Positions 54,342 through 64,000 of a stretch of DNA of 64,000 nucleotides are shown piece by piece. The stretch lies in assembly GCF_003626695.1 (NCBI RefSeq), contig NZ_RBAH01000024.1, positions 62,001 to 126,000 of the forward strand, read 5' to 3'. The position numbers and the translations under genes were made by a program. This stretch comes from Paenibacillus ginsengarvi. Its GTDB lineage: Bacteria > Bacillota > Bacilli > Paenibacillales > NBRC-103111. Positions within the stretch are counted from its first letter, which is position 1; each line of letters starts with the position of its first letter. A model generated the notes under the pieces. It was not told the DNA's origin. It searched no databases and saw only the letters and a list, made by a program, of their open reading frames with translations.

Positions 54342-54600
54342 TATCTTATGCGTCCTTATAGAGTCGAAACCATAGGTGAATCTTTGACACCATTTTCGTA
54401 TCGTTTCAAGTTAATCTACTTAACTGGTCCTGACGAGCCGATCTCCACGAATTAGGTGAAGAACCTTCTTTGTTATACAAAGTGGAGCTTTTCACAGGGC
54501 TTCATCCTTAGGCTCTCGCCACCAGATGCTTGCTTGGTCCCTACCTCGGTTGGACTCCGTTAGTCAAGGCTAGGCGACTAATATGCCGACCCACTGCTAT
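54342..54600. other. Unexplained stretch between two convergent units
   Basis: No frame longer than about 40 codons. The sequence is not AT-rich like other spacers here and contains several short GC-rich complementary stretches (around GGAGTCCAACC and GGTGGCGAGAGCC on the minus strand). I could not match it to a known RNA or to a mobile-element end. Confidence 0.3.
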
Positions 54601-55086
54601 TCACAATTGCTCAATTTCGGGTCTGCGCCGGGTCAAAGCGCGGCAGACGGCATCCGGGTCCGTGGAAGAAAACAAAATGCGCCGGCCGTTTTCCAAGTTC
54701 ACCTGAACCGCTACGCCCCCGTCGCCGGCAACATTGTACAGTTTGCTTCCCGGCTTCAGGCGGATTCCCCAGCCGCCCCAGTCTTGCCAGCGATAGGCTG
54801 CCTTTTGACAGCTGACGATTTGTTCGAGCATCACCCGTTCCTTCAGCAAGCCGAATCCGACGGTGAGCGAACGGGTATCCACGCGGACACGCAGCACGGT
54901 AAAAGGCCACAGTATGGCAAACAGGACCGCCAATATGGCGGAGCCTGTGATCACACTCCCCCACACGGACAGTGTATCCTCCCTAACAAAGAAGAGCGGC
55001 AGAACGGCAGCGGCAAACACTACCGCTCCAAGAGCAATGATAAGCATTCTGGCGCGCCTCGACATGTGTACGGTTTGCTCAAACAT
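54601..55086 (-). CDS. Membrane protein with PH-like domain
   Basis: 161 residues. Two membrane helices at about 13-33 and 44-64, then a soluble PH-like beta domain (VRVDTRSLTVGFGLLKERVM, GGWGIRLKPGSKLYNVAGDG, GGVAVQVNLENGRRILFSST). This combination is seen in small Bacillales membrane proteins of unknown function. The ATG has GGGGGAG five bases upstream and lies 34 bases after the stop of the giant gene, so the two are probably co-transcribed. Confidence 0.75.
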   Translation of the reverse strand: MFEQTVHMSRRARMLIIALGAVVFAAAVLPLFFVREDTLSVWGSVITGSAILAVLFAILWPFTVLRVRVDTRSLTVGFGLLKERVMLEQIVSCQKAAYRWQDWGGWGIRLKPGSKLYNVAGDGGVAVQVNLENGRRILFSSTDPDAVCRALTRRRPEIEQL

Positions 55087-55120
55087 TCGCTCTCCCCCTA
55101 CGGTTTATCGCTATAACGGA

Positions 55121-58100
55121 TTATGCTCTTATCCAAGCATGCGTCACGAGCCGGCTTACGGTTTCTCCGGGGAGAACGGCTTCCAGCGAAACGGCTTGCA
55201 TCGGCGCAGATACGGTGTACTCAAGGGTCTTTAAGCCGTCGAGCACGATCATTGTATCGAGCGCGGTTTCGCCGCTATCCCAGTTCAACTGCAGCGGGAC
55301 CGTCCCGTTTCCTCGGACCGTTATCGTTACCCGCACGGTCTGTCCGGGGCGGTACTGTCTTTTGTCCGTATTCAGCGCCAAAAGTACGGGACCCGCCACG
55401 TCGAAACTTTGCGTCGAGGCGGATAACAGGATCGGTTCGGCTTGCTCCGGAGCGGCGAATAAGGTGTATACCATCGTATGATGCCCAGCTTTGCCGGTGT
55501 TCAGCGGCAGTTCCAGTTCGAATGTCGATCGGCCAGCGGCCGGACCCAGTTCATGCTGTACAGTTGTGAGCTTTTCATTATCCGGATCCATGAGCGTAAG
55601 CTCCATGCGGCACGGTATCGAATGCGAACGCTCCAGTTCGCCGCAGATGACGATCCGATCCGTGTGCAGGTACTCGGTACGATCCGTCAAAAACTCCAGG
55701 AAGCGGGCTTTATATCCCCGTACATCGAACGGGAACGTTAATTCCGCCGTCTTATCCCCCGCGGACACATTCCAAAGGGCGACATACGTCCCTTGCTTCA
55801 TATGAGCCGGAAGCGGGAACTCGAACGTTGCCGGCTCGGCGATCGCGAACCGCCGCTTACTCGGCGGTATGATCACGGCGCGATTTTCACCCTGCAGCAG
55901 ACTGACGTCCGCATCGACGGCTTCGGCGCCCGAAAAAAAGCTCTTTCCTTCCTCTGTCCACGTAAGCTTCACCGCCACGGCTTCACCCGGGGCATAAACC
56001 TGCTTTTCCGCGGACAAGCCTGCCAATTGATCCCGCCTCGGCACGTAATACGCATCCAGGAACAACGACCGTCCGGTTTCCAAATATACGCCGAAAAATA
56101 GTTTGTTCGAACCGGCGTCGACCGGAATTTCATGGACAACCTCGAGCGTGTCGGTCAAAGTGCGCACGCTTGAAACCAAGGTCACGTCCCCGAGCTGCGC
56201 CCGGGTATAGACCGGATAAGCTCCGCCCGACCGGTTCGAGACAGTCAGTTTCAGTACGGCCGTATCGCCCGGAGTATACAGCTTTTTATCTAGATCGGCA
56301 ACGACTCCGATCTCCGCTCCCCGAATGGAAGCGTTCAGCTTATGCCGGGTCTCCCCTTTTAAGCCGATGTATACTTCCTGGTGCTCGGCCGTCAGCGCGT
56401 CATCCGGCATCACAAACGTAAAAAGGACATCCTTTTCCTCGCCGGGAGCGAGCCATTCCGTATTGTTCTGCTCGACAAACCCTGGAATCGAGAACCGGAC
56501 GGTAGCTCCGCCCTCGCGTTTGCCGTTATTGCGCACGCGGCACGTTACCGTGTGCTGCTGCCCGGCTACAAGCTCCAATTCATCCGGTATATTGACCATC
56601 TCAAACGATACGAGCTGCAGCGTCGGACGCATCATATGGTTCAGCTTGATCGTCCGGTCCGGCTCTACGGACGCCTGCGCCATCCAGCCATCCTCCCGGT
56701 CGGAAGCGTAATCGACCGACTTGATATAAACGCGGTGCTCATTGTTCGATTGTAACAGCCGGTATCGGCCCTCGACGTCCGTCAACGTATTGGCGAACCC
56801 TTCATCCACATACACGAGCGCTCCAGGGATCGGAAGCATGCTTACGGAATCGAGCACTTGACCTTCGATGGAGCCGCTTATCGCTTTCAAGTATAGCGTA
56901 AAATCTACCGTTTTGCCGGGAGTGACGGCCGCGGAGACCGATGGGTAGTGGCCTTGCTCGGAAATAAAGCCGACCAGTTCCACGTACAGCCTGCGGTTCC
57001 CTTCAGGAATGCGCAGCTGAAACTGACCGAGCTGATCCGTGACCGTGCTGATTTCCCCTTCATCCACGTATACGAGCGCCCCGGCGAGCGGCTTTTCGCT
57101 GACATGATCCAATACTTTTCCCCGCCATACGCCGTAAACAGGCTTCAAGAATCCTTCGAAGGAGACCGTTCTTCCGCCTGCTGCGGGGAGCGAAACGACT
57201 TGATCCTCGTTCGGAGAACGGTAACCGTCCAAAGACGCGTAAACGGAGGCGCCGCGATCCGTCGGGAAGTCCTCGATAAGGAACCGACCGTCCGCCCCGG
57301 AGACGATACTGCGCCGATACCCCGTCAGCCAAATCCGGGCTCCGTCCAGCGCGTTGCCGCTAACGGCGTCCCGCAAAACCCCCTCCACCTTTGCATATGC
57401 CGGCGCCAAATACAGCCTATATTGAGCCTGCTGTCCGTGAACCAGGGATGTGGTCATGACGTACCCCGCCTTATCGTAAGCGCGGAAGTTCGGGGCGCGC
57501 ACATGAAGGTCTTTCTCGCCAGCCGGAACGTCTCCCAGAACAAACTGTCCGGAATCCGTTGTAGTCGCCAAAGAGCCGGCTCCTTCGAACCAAACCTCTG
57601 CACCCTCGATCGCCGTTCCGTCCGCGGCATTTACGAGCGTACCCGTAACCGAAGCGAAGGCGGGCCGTACATGAAGCGATATCCGTTCGGTCGGATAGGC
57701 GGTTATCGGAAGCTGCAGCGAATCTCCTCTGGAACGAAGCGTCTCGAACCGTTTTCCATGGATGGACAGCATTTGACTGCCGAACGGAACGTTTGCCAGA
57801 CGGAACTGTCCTTCGGCATCGGTATCGGCGCCTTGCGGCGGACGGATTTCCCATACTCTGCCGAACGCCTCCCCGTTAGCCCACGGCTGGTCGTTCATAC
57901 CGCCCGCATCGATGACATGGACAAGGGTGTCCTCCCCTTCCCGAAACACCCGAATCAGGTTGATCGCCGCCCTACCTTTGCTCGGAGAAAAACGCAAATG
58001 CAGGATGCCCTCCTGTCCAACATCTACAGTCGCCGGACGCATGCGCAGCAGCGCATCACCGGTAGTTCCGGCGACGTCTACCTCCGAGAGCAACGGTACG

Positions 58101-61100
58101 CCGTTCGCGAGCACATCGAATACGTTCGCGCCGACTCGCTCAGGCTCCTGCAGCTCGGCAAAGCTGAGCTCCACGTCATACCGTCCCGGCTCGAGACGGA
58201 TTTTGAAGCCGAATCGTCCTCTTCGCTGCGTGAGCAGCATGTTCTGTTCTTCATCCGAGGCGCCACGAACCTTTTTTCCCTCTGGCGCCGATACAACGTC
58301 TCCATCCTCGTAACCGAAGCCGGGAGATGCCAGAAACAGATTGGAATCCGCTTCGTCATGGCCGCAGCGGATCGCATACAGCGGGACGTCACGTTCCGGA
58401 TTTGCTTGAACGGGCCAGATGCGGATATGATTGATCAGCGCATATCCTTTTTTGGCGAGCAGGAAAAGCCGCATGCCCGCAGCCCCCGACTTCACCCGAT
58501 ACGTACGCTGAAGCAGCCGGTTAGGCCCGGCTAAAGAGAAAACGTCGACAGCCGGGTCGAATACTTCGCCGTTCAGCATAACGTCGAATAGACGTTCCCC
58601 TGCCGCCTTCGCTTCGTGCTCGCAAAAAGAAAGTTCGACCGCATAGTCCCCCGGTGGCAGCGGAAATACGTATTGCACGGTACGGCCGTACCGCACATGG
58701 GTCGCGAGCAAACGATTATCGTCTTCTATCGCGGTAGCTTCGTCTAACCGGTAAAGCGAGCTATCCGCTCCTCCCCAGCCCGGCGACGACTTCCAGCCGC
58801 CCAGTGCAGGGCTGTCCTTCCAATCGGGACTTTGCATTTCGCCTTCGACGTATCTACATTCCGACAGTATTTTGCCTGCAGCGTCTGTAAGCCGAATGTT
58901 ACGGAGGATGTTTCCTTGACCGCCAAGGAGCTGAACGCCAACGCTGCCTTCCGCAAGCGGCTTGGTGTCGATAGCTTCGCACATCGTCACACCCCCGGCT
59001 TCCAGACGAAGCGCCGATCCTATGGAGACGAAGCGAACATTCACCCACTTATCCAGCGCCTCTAGACGTGCTGGAGCTTCGGCCAACACCGTGGTCCGTC
59101 CGTTTTCCCATCGTTCGATCCGAACCGATTCGCCGCCGAAGTCCGTCATCGTACAGCTTCCGGCAAAAAGATCCGGCTGCCCGGCGGAGTCAAGCTCGAG
59201 CTTCAGCCACTTTCTCCCGTCAAACAAAACCCATTGCCCCGAAATCCGGTCGTTTCCGGCCGAAAACCGTCTGCGGGCAGTAAAACCGGAAGTCCGGTCT
59301 TTGTTTTTGAGCCATTTGCCGCTCATGGTTCCATCCGGAAGCAGCTGGCCCTCAAATGTCTCCGCCACACTGCCGTATTGACGGGTGAAAGAGACACTCT
59401 CCCCGTCAACGGTGCCGCCAATGATAGGATACTGTTCCGTTTCCCTATCTTGAACGAGAACGGCGCGATAATAGGTTAGCGGGTCGCAGCGCCGCAGCAC
59501 AAGAGCGATCCCGCCTGGACGAAACGCCTTCATATCCGCCGATACGGCAGCATCCGTCCATATGCCTTCCGAGCTGGCAAGCTCCGGTCCGTGAATCAAT
59601 CCGACCAGCGGGTCGCCATGCCAGCGTGAACGGGAAAGCGAGACAGCTCCATAGGCATAATCCGCTTCACCCCAGAAAACGCGCAAGCCGGGTACCGGTT
59701 CGCCGCCCGCCGCATTTGCAACCGATCCGGTTACCACAGACTTAGCCGGGCCGATATAGAGCGCAGGCGCATTGCCGGGGAATAAACGCGCAGGCATTCG
59801 AGTTAGCGCCGTACTTGCTCCGCCGGCAGCGTATCCCGTTTTGGCGGCATGAATCGCTTCCCCGGATACCGCGTCGAACATATATGGCGTAGGAAGCGTC
59901 AAACGGACATGTCCATTCGCATCCGAGCGGATATGCGGGTTCTCATCGCCGGCCCGCCAAACGATCGCTCCTTCCACCGGCATTCCGGTAACGGCGTCCA
60001 GAAGCAGGACATCGAGCTCCGACACGGTCGGAGCGACATGAGCGCCAAGCTTCCAGCGGTCTCCGGCCTTGACCTGAACCGATAAGAACGCCCCGTTATC
60101 CGAGCCGGTTTTGATTGCGTCCCCGGCGGCGTACAGGTTGTACGTATCCGCGATCAACGAAGCATACTCAAAGCTGCCGTCTCCGCCAAGCCGAGTTTCG
60201 GTGGGCGCTACGACTTCCCAACTGGATTGCTGCCGAACGCCGGGATGGTCTTCCACGGTCCAGTCGGCCATCCCCCGGGTGAACGATTCCGCGAACAGCG
60301 TTTCGCCATCCAGCTTGTCGAGACGGATCTCGCGAAGCAGCAGGTCGTTCCTCCAGCAGTAAATTCCGGCTTTTCCGCTAGCAAACGCACCGTCCCGCAC
60401 GCGGAAAACTTCGCGGCCGTGAACATATACCGCCAATTGATCGCCGATCGCCTCAATACGGATATCCGTCCACATGTCGTATCCGTAACTGACATAGTCC
60501 TCCGCAAGCGTTATCGCCTCGCCGTTCTCAATACGCTCCAATCGTCTAACAGGTCCGCCGTATTCACGGTTCCCCATCCAGAAGAAGCGGTAGTAGTTTT
60601 GCGCATCCCGGTAACGGAAAACGGCTCCCCAGGCGTTCTGCGAACGGCTGGATGCTTGAAATGTAAACCGATAATCGCTCCAATCCGTTTCTCCGACGAG
60701 AGCTTGCGTAGCCCAAAAAGGCGGCTGGTTATCCGCGTATATTGAGCCCGATTGGCGCAAAGCGCCTCGGGCCAGCTTGCGGTCTCCCCAGCCGATAACG
60801 ACGCCTTCGACCGACCCGCCGGGAGCCAGTAGACTCGCTTTCCCGCCGATATACCCGCGTTCTTCGCCGGTTAGGATCAAGTCGATCCGGGCCGTTTGGC
60901 CGGGATAAGCATCGATCCGTACGAAACGGTCCAGCGACGCCCCTTTGAAGGAAACGGTTCTCTGACCGACAGGTACCTCGAGCCTCCAAGCTCCGTCTTC
61001 ACCCGTTATCGCTTCAGGAACCGGATTGCCTGTGTCCGCATAAACCCGGATATCCTTCAAGCCGGTGTTTTGGGCGTCTTTGATGCTTCCTTCGATAACC

Positions 61101-64000
61101 GCCGTTCGCCGAAGCATGGAAACGTCTCCGAGCTTGACGGTCAGGCTTGGATGAATGTCCGCCTGAATGTTCCGCACTTCCGCAAACTGCTCGGCACTGA
61201 GGCGCAAATTGCACGACCCGACAGGAAGATTGAGCGCAAACGTTCCGTCCGCTTCCGACCGCGTCTCTTCCCCGCTTCCGGCTTTGATCAGACAGCCCGG
61301 AACCGGCTGGCCCGTAAACGCTTCCGTCACGCGTCCGACAAGCTGTCCACGCGTATGAACCAGTTGGATATGCCCTAGGCCCGTCGTTCTGCCCGGATAA
61401 ATGTCGGCATCCATGCTCCCCCTCGCATAACCGTCCGCTTTTATCGTCAAGCTGGCCCGGCCCGTCTCAACCTCCAATTCGAAGCTCCCGTCGTCACCTG
61501 TGAGGATCTTGTTTTCATTCGAGGCAGTTACGTCCGCGCCCTGCAAAGGATTACCGTCCTGTTGAAGCACGACCCCGCTTATTTTCCCCTTTGCGGGGAC
61601 CATATGAAGATCGATCCCTTCCAGCACTTTTCCTTCCAGGATGATGACCGCTGCGCGGGAGCTCGCATAACCCGGAGCTTCTGAGGCGAGATAGTGTCTT
61701 CCAGGCGCAAGGGTAAAGCGGAAGCGTCCATCCGCATCCGTCTCCGTCTTGGCGGCGCTGCCCGCCGTCACTTTCGCGCCTGCAATCGGCACGCGCCTCA
61801 CACTGTCATAAATGATGCCCGTAACTTCGCCCGTCGTCCTGCTCAAAAACACGTCCTTAACGTCAAAAGTACGGCCGGCGGGCACGTAGGCGTTTAAAGC
61901 CGCTTCCACGTAGCCTTCCGCTTGAACCGTAAGCTGCACGACTCCCGCCGGGACTTCCAGCGAGAACGATCCTTCCTCCGAAACGATAACCGGCTGCCGG
62001 TTCCGCATAACAATCTTAGCTCCGGTCACGATTTCTCCCGTACTCGAGCTTTTGACGACGCCTTCGATCCGGCCGTCCGTCGGAGACAGAAATACCGGCG
62101 TAATTTGCGTCGTTCGTCCCGCATAAACTTGTACGGCTACGTTCTGTTCTCCGACATACCCGGGCGCTTTGACGACCAATCTGCTTTCCCCGCGGGGATG
62201 AACCGTTTCGAAGAAGCCTTGACCGCTGATCGGCAAAGGCTCTTTTCCGCTCACGGATACGGTCGCGTCCAAAATGGGCTCGTTCGACATCATGTCCATT
62301 ACCAGCCCCTTTACCCCCCCCTGAACCGGAGTCAAATACACGTTTTCCACCGTTGCCGTACGTTCCGGCGCCGCCACGGTATAAACCCGGACTTCTTTGT
62401 AGCCGGGAGCGGCCGCACTGATCCAGTGGCCGCCCGCATCGGCGGTAAAATCGAATCCTCCCGTTTCCGCGTCCGCCGCCACTTCGTTGCCTCCGTCCAA
62501 GCGGACTTTGGCGCCCGATACAGGCTGGCCGCTTACCGCATCCAACACGCGCCCGGCCATTTTCCCTACCAACAACGGCACGAAATATTGTTCGTGGTAT
62601 CCTATTTTTTGCCCTTGCGTTTCAATCAGACAGGACACTTTGAAATTTCCGTAACGAACCGACATCGGAAGGACGAAACGGAACTGCTTTTCGCCGGGAA
62701 TACTCGGCCGCAGCTCCTCGCCGAACCGTTCGTCGAATATCGTCGCTCCGCCCGGATCGCTCACGGACACGGTGATGTCCGCGGCAAACACGGCACCCGT
62801 TGCGTTCGCGTACCGGACCCGAATATCGATCGCTTCCCCAGGGCGGTATACTTTTTTATCCGTCGTCAGCTCGGTTTGCGCTTGCGGGACATACACGTTG
62901 ATCCCTTTGTTCGTGGAACCGAGCGACTTCCCGTTTTCATCGCTAAGAAATGCCCAGAAGCGGTAACCGCCTTTCTCCAAATCCGCGTAGGAAAAAGGAA
63001 GCTCCCGATCTTTGCCGGAATCGATCGTCAGCGTTTGCGTTTGCGGCTGCCGCGTATTCAAGCGGGTGGAAACGGTGAGCGTCCGCGGAAAAGGGGAACG
63101 GTTCCATATTAGAAGCCGCACTCTCGCGGTATCGCCTTCGAGCATATGCTCCTGGTCGGAAACGGCGCTGAACGAGATCGCCTCGGCTTTATAGCCGACC
63201 CCTTCGAGCGTATCATCGAAGTTGTTAACGAGTATCGTCGCCACATCGTATAGGTGGTCCACGATCTCTCCGGCGTCGTCGAGCAGAGTCGCGTCCAGAC
63301 TCCAATATCCTAGCGTATCCATATCGCTCGTCTCCAGAGCTACTTCCCGCGTTTCGCCGGCAGCGATCGCGGCATCCAGCTCGTACCTGCTTGCAAATAC
63401 GCGTTTCTCCGGATCGACGGCATGCAGCTTCACCTTTGCCGCATCCCGGGTCGACCGGTTAGAGATCGCGAACCGGAGCCGGAACGGCTTATTGTCCGGA
63501 TCGTTTTCCGATACTTCCTGTCCGGCAAGTCTGGCCCAGGAAAACGTATCGCGCATTAACAGGCGTTCGTCCTTGGTTAGTTGATTAAAGCCGATTCCCC
63601 AATCGGCATAGGCGGATGTAACGATTACCCTGCCTTCGCCGTACCTGTAGGTTAGCATGGCGGGCTGGCCGTTGATCCGGCGCCTCAGAAGCACCTGGGC
63701 ATCCTCCGGCCACGCCGTGAAAAAGCCGTCCACCGCCACATCCATCCCGTCGCCCTCCTGACCGGCAAACACCGGATGCGGAGCTGTGATGATGACCGAA
63801 TGCGCGTGGCAGGATTGGTCCTCGGCCCAACCATATCCTTCTATTCCTCCGGGAAGCGCACTGAAATCGTAGCCGTGCTGCTGCGACATGCAAATGCATG
63901 TTCCGCCCAGCCTAATATATTCGCTCAGACGATCCTTGAACGTTCCCGATTTGTCCAGCCCGTACAATCCGCCGGTCGGGATGATCAGCACTTTTTGGTA
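55121..64000 (-). CDS. Giant extracellular multidomain protein with carboxypeptidase-regulatory-like repeats (5' end outside the window)
   Basis: At least 2,959 residues; the frame is open at base 64000, so the start and any signal peptide are missing. The first 160 visible residues (VLIIPTGGLYGLDKSGTF, YIRLGGTCICMSQQHGYD) resemble a glutamine-amidotransferase/ThuA-like fold. Then come: about seven tandem beta-sandwich repeats of the CarboxypepD_reg type at about 62565-60820 (GRVLDAVSGQPVSGAKV...); a LamG-like jelly roll; two malectin-like domains around 58860-57940 (ERLFDVMLNGEVFDPAVDVF); four more repeats at about 57640-56620; and CARDB/MG2-like beta domains to the end (DKKLYTPGDTAVLKLTVSNR). 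There is no anchor at the C-terminus. Function: probable carbohydrate-binding or adhesive surface or secreted protein. Confidence 0.8.
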   Translation of the reverse strand, partial: YQKVLIIPTGGLYGLDKSGTFKDRLSEYIRLGGTCICMSQQHGYDFSALPGGIEGYGWAEDQSCHAHSVIITAPHPVFAGQEGDGMDVAVDGFFTAWPEDAQVLLRRRINGQPAMLTYRYGEGRVIVTSAYADWGIGFNQLTKDERLLMRDTFSWARLAGQEVSENDPDNKPFRLRFAISNRSTRDAAKVKLHAVDPEKRVFASRYELDAAIAAGETREVALETSDMDTLGYWSLDATLLDDAGEIVDHLYDVATILVNNFDDTLEGVGYKAEAISFSAVSDQEHMLEGDTARVRLLIWNRSPFPRTLTVSTRLNTRQPQTQTLTIDSGKDRELPFSYADLEKGGYRFWAFLSDENGKSLGSTNKGINVYVPQAQTELTTDKKVYRPGEAIDIRVRYANATGAVFAADITVSVSDPGGATIFDERFGEELRPSIPGEKQFRFVLPMSVRYGNFKVSCLIETQGQKIGYHEQYFVPLLVGKMAGRVLDAVSGQPVSGAKVRLDGGNEVAADAETGGFDFTADAGGHWISAAAPGYKEVRVYTVAAPERTATVENVYLTPVQGGVKGLVMDMMSNEPILDATVSVSGKEPLPISGQGFFETVHPRGESRLVVKAPGYVGEQNVAVQVYAGRTTQITPVFLSPTDGRIEGVVKSSSTGEIVTGAKIVMRNRQPVIVSEEGSFSLEVPAGVVQLTVQAEGYVEAALNAYVPAGRTFDVKDVFLSRTTGEVTGIIYDSVRRVPIAGAKVTAGSAAKTETDADGRFRFTLAPGRHYLASEAPGYASSRAAVIILEGKVLEGIDLHMVPAKGKISGVVLQQDGNPLQGADVTASNENKILTGDDGSFELEVETGRASLTIKADGYARGSMDADIYPGRTTGLGHIQLVHTRGQLVGRVTEAFTGQPVPGCLIKAGSGEETRSEADGTFALNLPVGSCNLRLSAEQFAEVRNIQADIHPSLTVKLGDVSMLRRTAVIEGSIKDAQNTGLKDIRVYADTGNPVPEAITGEDGAWRLEVPVGQRTVSFKGASLDRFVRIDAYPGQTARIDLILTGEERGYIGGKASLLAPGGSVEGVVIGWGDRKLARGALRQSGSIYADNQPPFWATQALVGETDWSDYRFTFQASSRSQNAWGAVFRYRDAQNYYRFFWMGNREYGGPVRRLERIENGEAITLAEDYVSYGYDMWTDIRIEAIGDQLAVYVHGREVFRVRDGAFASGKAGIYCWRNDLLLREIRLDKLDGETLFAESFTRGMADWTVEDHPGVRQQSSWEVVAPTETRLGGDGSFEYASLIADTYNLYAAGDAIKTGSDNGAFLSVQVKAGDRWKLGAHVAPTVSELDVLLLDAVTGMPVEGAIVWRAGDENPHIRSDANGHVRLTLPTPYMFDAVSGEAIHAAKTGYAAGGASTALTRMPARLFPGNAPALYIGPAKSVVTGSVANAAGGEPVPGLRVFWGEADYAYGAVSLSRSRWHGDPLVGLIHGPELASSEGIWTDAAVSADMKAFRPGGIALVLRRCDPLTYYRAVLVQDRETEQYPIIGGTVDGESVSFTRQYGSVAETFEGQLLPDGTMSGKWLKNKDRTSGFTARRRFSAGNDRISGQWVLFDGRKWLKLELDSAGQPDLFAGSCTMTDFGGESVRIERWENGRTTVLAEAPARLEALDKWVNVRFVSIGSALRLEAGGVTMCEAIDTKPLAEGSVGVQLLGGQGNILRNIRLTDAAGKILSECRYVEGEMQSPDWKDSPALGGWKSSPGWGGADSSLYRLDEATAIEDDNRLLATHVRYGRTVQYVFPLPPGDYAVELSFCEHEAKAAGERLFDVMLNGEVFDPAVDVFSLAGPNRLLQRTYRVKSGAAGMRLFLLAKKGYALINHIRIWPVQANPERDVPLYAIRCGHDEADSNLFLASPGFGYEDGDVVSAPEGKKVRGASDEEQNMLLTQRRGRFGFKIRLEPGRYDVELSFAELQEPERVGANVFDVLANGVPLLSEVDVAGTTGDALLRMRPATVDVGQEGILHLRFSPSKGRAAINLIRVFREGEDTLVHVIDAGGMNDQPWANGEAFGRVWEIRPPQGADTDAEGQFRLANVPFGSQMLSIHGKRFETLRSRGDSLQLPITAYPTERISLHVRPAFASVTGTLVNAADGTAIEGAEVWFEGAGSLATTTDSGQFVLGDVPAGEKDLHVRAPNFRAYDKAGYVMTTSLVHGQQAQYRLYLAPAYAKVEGVLRDAVSGNALDGARIWLTGYRRSIVSGADGRFLIEDFPTDRGASVYASLDGYRSPNEDQVVSLPAAGGRTVSFEGFLKPVYGVWRGKVLDHVSEKPLAGALVYVDEGEISTVTDQLGQFQLRIPEGNRRLYVELVGFISEQGHYPSVSAAVTPGKTVDFTLYLKAISGSIEGQVLDSVSMLPIPGALVYVDEGFANTLTDVEGRYRLLQSNNEHRVYIKSVDYASDREDGWMAQASVEPDRTIKLNHMMRPTLQLVSFEMVNIPDELELVAGQQHTVTCRVRNNGKREGGATVRFSIPGFVEQNNTEWLAPGEEKDVLFTFVMPDDALTAEHQEVYIGLKGETRHKLNASIRGAEIGVVADLDKKLYTPGDTAVLKLTVSNRSGGAYPVYTRAQLGDVTLVSSVRTLTDTLEVVHEIPVDAGSNKLFFGVYLETGRSLFLDAYYVPRRDQLAGLSAEKQVYAPGEAVAVKLTWTEEGKSFFSGAEAVDADVSLLQGENRAVIIPPSKRRFAIAEPATFEFPLPAHMKQGTYVALWNVSAGDKTAELTFPFDVRGYKARFLEFLTDRTEYLHTDRIVICGELERSHSIPCRMELTLMDPDNEKLTTVQHELGPAAGRSTFELELPLNTGKAGHHTMVYTLFAAPEQAEPILLSASTQSFDVAGPVLLALNTDKRQYRPGQTVRVTITVRGNGTVPLQLNWDSGETALDTMIVLDGLKTLEYTVSAPMQAVSLEAVLPGETVSRLVTHAWIRA

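Noticed and set aside
54400..54600. Group II intron or insertion-sequence end
   Set aside because: No domain V hairpin, reverse transcriptase or transposase remains, and no inverted repeats could be paired.
61922..63112. 396-codon open frame antisense to the giant gene
   Set aside because: No domain, arginine-rich, fully covered by the repeats on the other strand.

Overview
The window looks like chromosomal DNA of a spore-forming, Gram-positive Paenibacillus-type bacterium (Paenibacillus/Cohnella group). Pointers are strong AGGAGG-type ribosome sites with many GTG and TTG starts, S-layer-homology and lipobox proteins, a YheC/YheD-like spore ATP-grasp gene, a CotSA-like glycosyltransferase, abundant AraC-type regulators and many orphan sugar-binding lipoproteins. 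I see no rRNA, tRNA, CRISPR array, intact insertion sequence or phage module. Gene content, not a database search, is the basis for this placement.

Layout. 1-1862: a two-subunit chromate-transporter pair divergent from a LysR regulator. 2221-8314: a leftward operon (FAD oxidoreductase, orphan solute-binding lipoprotein, Tat-exported beta-helix protein, AraC regulator). 8782-8943: debris of another binding protein. 9285-9479: a small secreted peptide. 9780-18589: a maltodextrin locus (MalE-MalF-MalG, GH13 amylase, LacI repressor, two paralogous esterases) with two sigma-A-type promoters and three copies of one LacI-type operator. 19113-25799: a second binding-protein/beta-helix pair, divergent from a GH31-AraC fusion whose glycosidase catalytic residues are lost. 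25923-30555: a binding-protein remnant, a lipoprotein, a TetR gene with tandem operators, a zinc-ribbon gene and an SLH protein. 30625-41553: an AraC gene, a third beta-helix/binding-protein pair, and a response regulator plus hybrid histidine kinase.

41876-47047 holds an ABC exporter with a cyclic-nucleotide-binding tail, two acetyltransferase-like genes, a SnoaL-like gene and a truncated FtsW/RodA-like gene. 47298-54187 is a probable cell- or spore-surface glycan cluster: two GT2 paralogues, a PIG-L deacetylase, a CPSase-like ATP-grasp, a PHP phosphoesterase, a YheC/YheD-like ATP-grasp and a GT4 enzyme, with a deleted cupin remnant in the middle. 54601-64000 carries a PH-like membrane protein and the end of a giant extracellular protein of more than 2,950 residues.

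How it may fit together. The left two thirds read as a carbohydrate-scavenging region. A theme recurs three times: an orphan binding lipoprotein with no permease, next to an exported right-handed beta-helix protein, next to a regulator that differs each time (AraC; catalytically dead GH31 fused to AraC; hybrid two-component system with an AraC nearby). My inference is that the binding proteins and beta-helix proteins act at the surface on polysaccharides and that the regulators were swapped between copies. The GH31-AraC protein is the best candidate for something undescribed: a dead glycosidase used as an intracellular sugar sensor.
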